DNA of 64,000 nucleotides from contig JAURGP010000002.1 of NCBI GenBank assembly GCA_030833725.1, forward strand, positions 1 to 64,000. Reading direction: 5' to 3'. Below the pieces are notes generated by a model. It worked only from the letters and a program-made list of their open reading frames with translations. It searched no databases and was not told the DNA's origin. Position numbers and translations under genes: made by a program. The stretch is from Candidatus Kapaibacterium sp. (GTDB lineage Bacteria; Bacteroidota; Ignavibacteria; Kapaibacteriales; Kapaibacteriaceae). This document shows positions 60,458 through 64,000 of the stretch, in pieces (within the stretch, counting starts at the first letter, position 1; each line of letters starts with the position of its first letter).

Positions 60458-60836
60458 ACAATCGATACCCGAAAACCAACTACCGTTCTCCACACTCAAC
60501 ATCATATCTTCACTTCTTCTCTTTTTCAAAGGTTGAAGAAGATGATGATGTATATGTACCGTGGAAACAGGGGATAACTCTACACTCGATACCCCTGATG
60601 ATCACGAACATCTTATTGTTCAACCACTTACTCAGTGAGATCAACCCCGACACTCTACGTGGATAACCGCAGGAAAACAGAAACACCCCGAGAATAACGC
60701 CGAAGAACTTTTTCTTGGACACATCACCTCCATGTTGAGAGAGGGTACAGAAACCACTTCTAACCACCTTTTACAACACCTACGTGGAAAGATGTGTGAA
60801 TAGCACACCAACTATCTTTTCTGGATAGGGTTTACC
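60458..60836. other. 379-bp intergenic region; candidate replication-origin or regulatory DNA
   Basis: No gene recognised. There are pyrimidine and AT-rich stretches, an imperfect hairpin (CTTCTTC with GAAGAAG, about 60513-60541), and words close to the DnaA box TGTGNATAA: CGTGGATAA at 60658-60666 and TGTGAATAG at 60795-60803 (one mismatch each), and AGGGGATAA near 60570 (two mismatches), all in one orientation. CGTGGAAA occurs at about 60559 and 60783. The photolyase promoter must lie within it. Calling it an origin is a guess based on the nearby parS sites. Confidence 0.4.
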
Positions 60837-62390
60837 ATGTCCACTCTTCGTTTGATCCTGGGCGATCAGTTGCATAGATCGCATTCCTGGTGTAAGGGGC
60901 CTGATCCCGACGTCACCATCGTGATGATGGAGGTCCGCTCCGAGACAGATTATGTGCGTCATCATATCCAGAAAGTAGCCTGCATCTTCGCAGCGATGCG
61001 TGCGTTTGCCGACGAACTTCGTCACCAGGGTCATCGTGTGATCTACATCAAGATCAACGACCCACACAACAAACACACCCTAACGGGAAATCTCTCTGCG
61101 CTCGTCCACACCCACAAGATCACACGCGTAGAGTATCAAGAACCAGACGAATGGCGTGTGGACGAAGAACTGGTAAAGTGGTCGCAGAAGGCAGGAGTAG
61201 AAACAACCTGCGTCAGCACCGAGCACTTCTATACGCAACGCTACGACCTCCGCGATGTTTTTGGTAAGCGCACGCGCTACGTGATGGAAAACTACTACCG
61301 TTGGATGCGCAAGCGCTTCAATGTGTTTATGGATGATGATGGAGAGCGTCCCATCGGTGGAAAATGGAACTACGACGCTGCTAATCGAAATCCCTGGAAA
61401 GGCGAACACGATATTCCACCTCTCTGGAATCCCCACAATGATCTCACGGAGATCGTGCGTGATATCGAGTCGGCGAAGATCACCACGATAGGTACAATCG
61501 ACCCCGCCGATGTTCCCTGGCCAATCACGAGAGCTCAAGCTCTCGACCAATTAGAGACGTTTATCTCAGATGCCTTGCCGCACTTCGGAAGGTACCAAGA
61601 TGCTATGGTTTCCAACACCAACCCCGCGGCGTGGTACCTCTATCACTCTCGATTGTCGTTTGCCCTTAACACGAAGATGCTTACGCCACACGAAGTGGTT
61701 GAGCGAGTAGAAGCATGGTGGCACAGCGACGGCACACCAGAAACACTTTCTGCTGTAGAGGGCTTCATCCGACAGATCATCGGTTGGCGTGAATACGTTC
61801 GTGGTATCTATTGGAGTGAGATGCCAACCTATGCATCATTGAACAGCTTGGATCAGAACAATCGGCTACCATCATGGTATTGGACCGGTGCTACGCGGAT
61901 GAATTGTATGCACAGTGTCATCACGCAATCCCTGGAACACGCCTATGCCCACCACATCCAACGGTTGATGATTACTGGCGTGTTTGCAATGATGGCAGAG
62001 ATAGATCCAAATGACGTAGATGAGTGGTACCTCGGTATCTACATCGATGCGTTTGAATGGGTGGAAATGCCGAATGTGCGCGGGATGAGTCAGTGGGCCG
62101 ACGGTGGCAAGGTGAGTACAAAGCCCTATGCCTGTGGTGGTAACTACATCAACAAGATGAGTAACTACTGCAAGGGCTGCGAGTATACCGTTTCAAAGAA
62201 ACGGGACGAAGGTGATGCCTGTCCATTCAACGCCCTCTACTGGCACTTCATACATCGGAACCAGAAGATTCTTCAAACCAATGAGCGTACATCGATCGCC
62301 CTGGCTACGTTGCGTAAAATGAAGAACGAGGATCGCATCGCGCTTCTACAACGTGCGCAATGGATCCTCGATCACCTTGAGGAGGTGTAG
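60837..62390 (+). CDS. Iron-sulfur bacterial cryptochrome/photolyase (FeS-BCP, PhrB-like)
   Basis: 517 residues. It starts LRLILGDQLHRSHSWC, as in the cryptochrome/photolyase-related group, and not in classical PhrB of the CPD type. The four iron-sulfur Cys are visible: Cys in RMNCMHS, then NYCKGCEYTVSKKRDEGDACPF (CxxC...C). FAD-binding helices include IGWREYVRGIYW and MAEIDPNDVDEWYLGIYIDAFEWVEMPNVRGMSQWADGG. Members repair 6-4 photoproducts or act as photoreceptors. In the light-exposed context (rhodopsin in the window), repair is the likelier role. It follows a long intergenic region and precedes dps in convergent orientation. Confidence 0.92.
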   Translation: MSTLRLILGDQLHRSHSWCKGPDPDVTIVMMEVRSETDYVRHHIQKVACIFAAMRAFADELRHQGHRVIYIKINDPHNKHTLTGNLSALVHTHKITRVEYQEPDEWRVDEELVKWSQKAGVETTCVSTEHFYTQRYDLRDVFGKRTRYVMENYYRWMRKRFNVFMDDDGERPIGGKWNYDAANRNPWKGEHDIPPLWNPHNDLTEIVRDIESAKITTIGTIDPADVPWPITRAQALDQLETFISDALPHFGRYQDAMVSNTNPAAWYLYHSRLSFALNTKMLTPHEVVERVEAWWHSDGTPETLSAVEGFIRQIIGWREYVRGIYWSEMPTYASLNSLDQNNRLPSWYWTGATRMNCMHSVITQSLEHAYAHHIQRLMITGVFAMMAEIDPNDVDEWYLGIYIDAFEWVEMPNVRGMSQWADGGKVSTKPYACGGNYINKMSNYCKGCEYTVSKKRDEGDACPFNALYWHFIHRNQKILQTNERTSIALATLRKMKNEDRIALLQRAQWILDHLEEV

Positions 62391-62397
62391 GGATAGA

Positions 62398-62871
62398 CTA
62401 CCCAAGGTAGGCGGAGTACATCCACACGAGCTTTTCCTGCTCACGGATGTAGTCGGACATCAATGCATTAGTACCCTCGTCACCAGCTTTGCTGGACAGT
62501 TCAAGAATCTCCCGCTGTTGTAGCAACACCGTGGTAAATGCACTCAGCACTCGTTGCACGGCCTGACGGCCATCCTTGATATTTTCTGCGGGTTTGACCG
62601 AGCTGGTCTCGAGGTAGATAGTATGGGTATGGTACGGCGTACCACCCAGAGTCAGCACCCTCTCGGCGAGTTCGTCTATCTTCAGTTGGAGATTCGTGTA
62701 CAACTCCTCGAACTTCACATGGAGTTCAAAGAACTTCTCGCCACGGATGTTCCAGTGAAAACCACGCACATTCTGATAGAAGATGGCGTAGTTCGCCAAG
62801 AGTTCGTTCAATTCACCAATCAACTGCTGCGACTTTGCAGCACTAAGACCTATTGCATTGTTCTTTGCCAT
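62398..62871 (-). CDS. dps: Dps family ferritin-like DNA-protection protein
   Basis: 157 residues. Dps pattern: LIGELNELLANYAIFYQNVRGFHWNIRGEKFFELHVKFEELYTNLQLKIDELAERVLTLGG, with the intersubunit ferroxidase His (FHWN) and Asp/Glu (DELAERV) ligands. Twelve subunits store iron and detoxify hydrogen peroxide. It is convergent with the photolyase gene (7 bp between stops). Confidence 0.95.
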   Translation of the reverse strand: MAKNNAIGLSAAKSQQLIGELNELLANYAIFYQNVRGFHWNIRGEKFFELHVKFEELYTNLQLKIDELAERVLTLGGTPYHTHTIYLETSSVKPAENIKDGRQAVQRVLSAFTTVLLQQREILELSSKAGDEGTNALMSDYIREQEKLVWMYSAYLG

Positions 62872-62910
62872 GCGTCTCCCGTTGACATCGTGGAAAGAGA
62901 CGCAGACGAT

Positions 62911-63924
62911 CTACTCACCTACTTGTTTGATGTACGCACAACATAAATCCACCGTAGCCTGAATTCCCTGTACGTGCGTACGCTCCATTCCATGGGAAGC
63001 GGCCACACCAGGCCCGATCAACGCCACACGGTAGTCTCTTCCGGCCCGCCAGGCAGCGGTACCATCGGAGCTGTAAAACGGATACACATCCACACTGTGT
63101 GGAATAGTGTGGGATTCAGCCAGTGCAACAAGGCTCGTCCTCATCCCATAATCGTATGGACCACCGGAGTCCTTCGCACAGATGGAGCAGAGCGTCTCGC
63201 GACCGTCAACAGCGTCACCCACCACCCCCATATCGATCACCAGGAGATCGCGTATCGAATCGCTGAAACCTGTCGTACCTCCATGACCTACTTCTTCATA
63301 CGTACTGAAGAACAACTCGACGCCGATGGTAGGGGGCTGATCGCGCAGGGCTCGTGCCACTTCGAACAACACGTAACAACCAGCCTTATTGTCCAGAAAG
63401 TGGCTCTTGATGTATCCGTTAGGCAGAGCTTGATATCGAGGGTCTACTGCGATGATGTCCCCTACCCGGATGCCAAGGGCCTGCACATCCTTCACCGAGC
63501 GCACATCCTCGTCGAGACGAACGTGCATCGTATCAACACTTCGCTCGCTGGTACCGGCAACACGGTTAGCGTGCGTCGACGGATTATTCAAGAGCATCGT
63601 TCCGTTGTACACGCTCCCATTCATCGTGTGGATACGCACGTAACTCCCCTCGAACGTAGGCAACAACGGAGATCCCAGGAGGGAAAACGCCAATGTACCA
63701 TCCGACTTGATCTTACTAACAATCGCCCCTAGTGTATCGGTGTGGGCAGCCAGCCCGATGACGGGATCGCTTCCTAACTGCGCAACGACAGCCCCCTTCA
63801 CCGTTCGCCTCACCGACCATCCGAGATCTTCTAGTGTGGCGGCGATAAAATCCGAAGCCGCCTGGGTGTATCCCGTGGGTGAATCAATGGCAATAAGCTC
63901 GCCGAGGAGATGGAGTGTGTCCAT
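62911..63924 (-). CDS. M42 family metallopeptidase
   Basis: 337 residues from the ATG at 63924 (MDTLHLLGELIAIDSPTGYT); 14 more codons are open upstream. M42 features: GLAAHTDTLGAIVSK, NPSTHANRVAG, HFLDNKAGCYVLFEVARAL (metal Asp), FSTYEEVGHGG (catalytic Glu-Glu) and SSDGTAAWRAGRDYRVALIGPG. M42 enzymes are large oligomeric aminopeptidases or deblocking peptidases. It is separated from dps by about 40 bp; the last 34 bases of the window hold nothing recognised. Confidence 0.88.
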   Translation of the reverse strand: MDTLHLLGELIAIDSPTGYTQAASDFIAATLEDLGWSVRRTVKGAVVAQLGSDPVIGLAAHTDTLGAIVSKIKSDGTLAFSLLGSPLLPTFEGSYVRIHTMNGSVYNGTMLLNNPSTHANRVAGTSERSVDTMHVRLDEDVRSVKDVQALGIRVGDIIAVDPRYQALPNGYIKSHFLDNKAGCYVLFEVARALRDQPPTIGVELFFSTYEEVGHGGTTGFSDSIRDLLVIDMGVVGDAVDGRETLCSICAKDSGGPYDYGMRTSLVALAESHTIPHSVDVYPFYSSDGTAAWRAGRDYRVALIGPGVAASHGMERTHVQGIQATVDLCCAYIKQVGE

Positions 63925-64000
63925 AAAACGCTTCGTCTGTGTGTATGTTCGTCTCTCAGCAAACATACAGCTCGATCAATGCCACATATCACCACCTATT

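Noticed and set aside
1-64000. tRNA, rRNA, riboswitches, integrases, transposases or prophage genes
   Set aside because: Looked for in the gaps between genes and found none that I can support; the gaps are short and mostly hold repeats or promoters.

Overview
The window reads as the chromosome of an aerobic or microaerobic member of the Bacteroidota/Chlorobiota group; I would guess an Ignavibacteria/Kapabacteria-like lineage. This rests on type IX secretion (T9SS) C-terminal sorting domains on several secreted proteins, lipoproteins and families typical of that group (DUF2911, DUF4199, Bacteroidota-type DUF2795, viroplasmin-type RNase HI), weak Shine-Dalgarno sequences, and a proteorhodopsin-like proton pump. 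The species is inference; no rRNA or tRNA gene was recognised.

Layout. 1-4 kb: minus-strand beta-glucan-type cluster (GH16 lipoprotein, carbohydrate-binding-like lipoprotein, partial unknown protein). 4-18 kb: accessory genes (VOC proteins, CIA30, an S1/P1-phospholipase C-like domain fused to a putative beta-barrel, a T9SS metalloprotease, PAP2, tandem DUF2202-like lipoproteins, a POT transporter, a GH13 amylase). 18-28 kb: a secreted PET-hydrolase/dienelactone-hydrolase-like enzyme, then a copper-flavoured block: tyrosinase, multicopper oxidase, redoxin, YHYH protein, MbnP-like and MbnH-like proteins. 28-33 kb: NPP phosphodiesterase, TonB-receptor remnant, rhodopsin, PEGA lipoprotein, LivJ-like binding protein, serine hydrolase. 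33-44 kb: symporter, PIG-L, DUF2911, antiporter, RmlD-like, comM, frameshifted rnhA, dut, rpiB, bshB1. 45-62 kb: core genes mostly on the plus strand (rsmH, murF, mraY, ispD, an AlkB-like monooxygenase, an Omp85 protein, coaX, birA, mnmE, mnmG, serS), two parS sites, and a photolyase; then dps and an M42 peptidase.

The most distinctive features are: (i) a family of 22-bp palindromes (half-site GCCGGGAAAA, 2-nt centre, reverse half-site), 16 intact copies at 14 places between 4.1 and 33.4 kb, at gene ends, inside three ORFs, and beside two gene remnants; (ii) the word AGCCCCCT, 25 copies by eye in 64 kb; (iii) an RNase HI gene split by a -1 frame change at a nine-A tract containing a dnaX-like slippery heptamer; (iv) two parS-like sites upstream of mnmG; (v) an MbnP/MbnH pair beside a multicopper oxidase and a YHYH protein. 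No CRISPR array, integrase, transposase or phage gene was seen.
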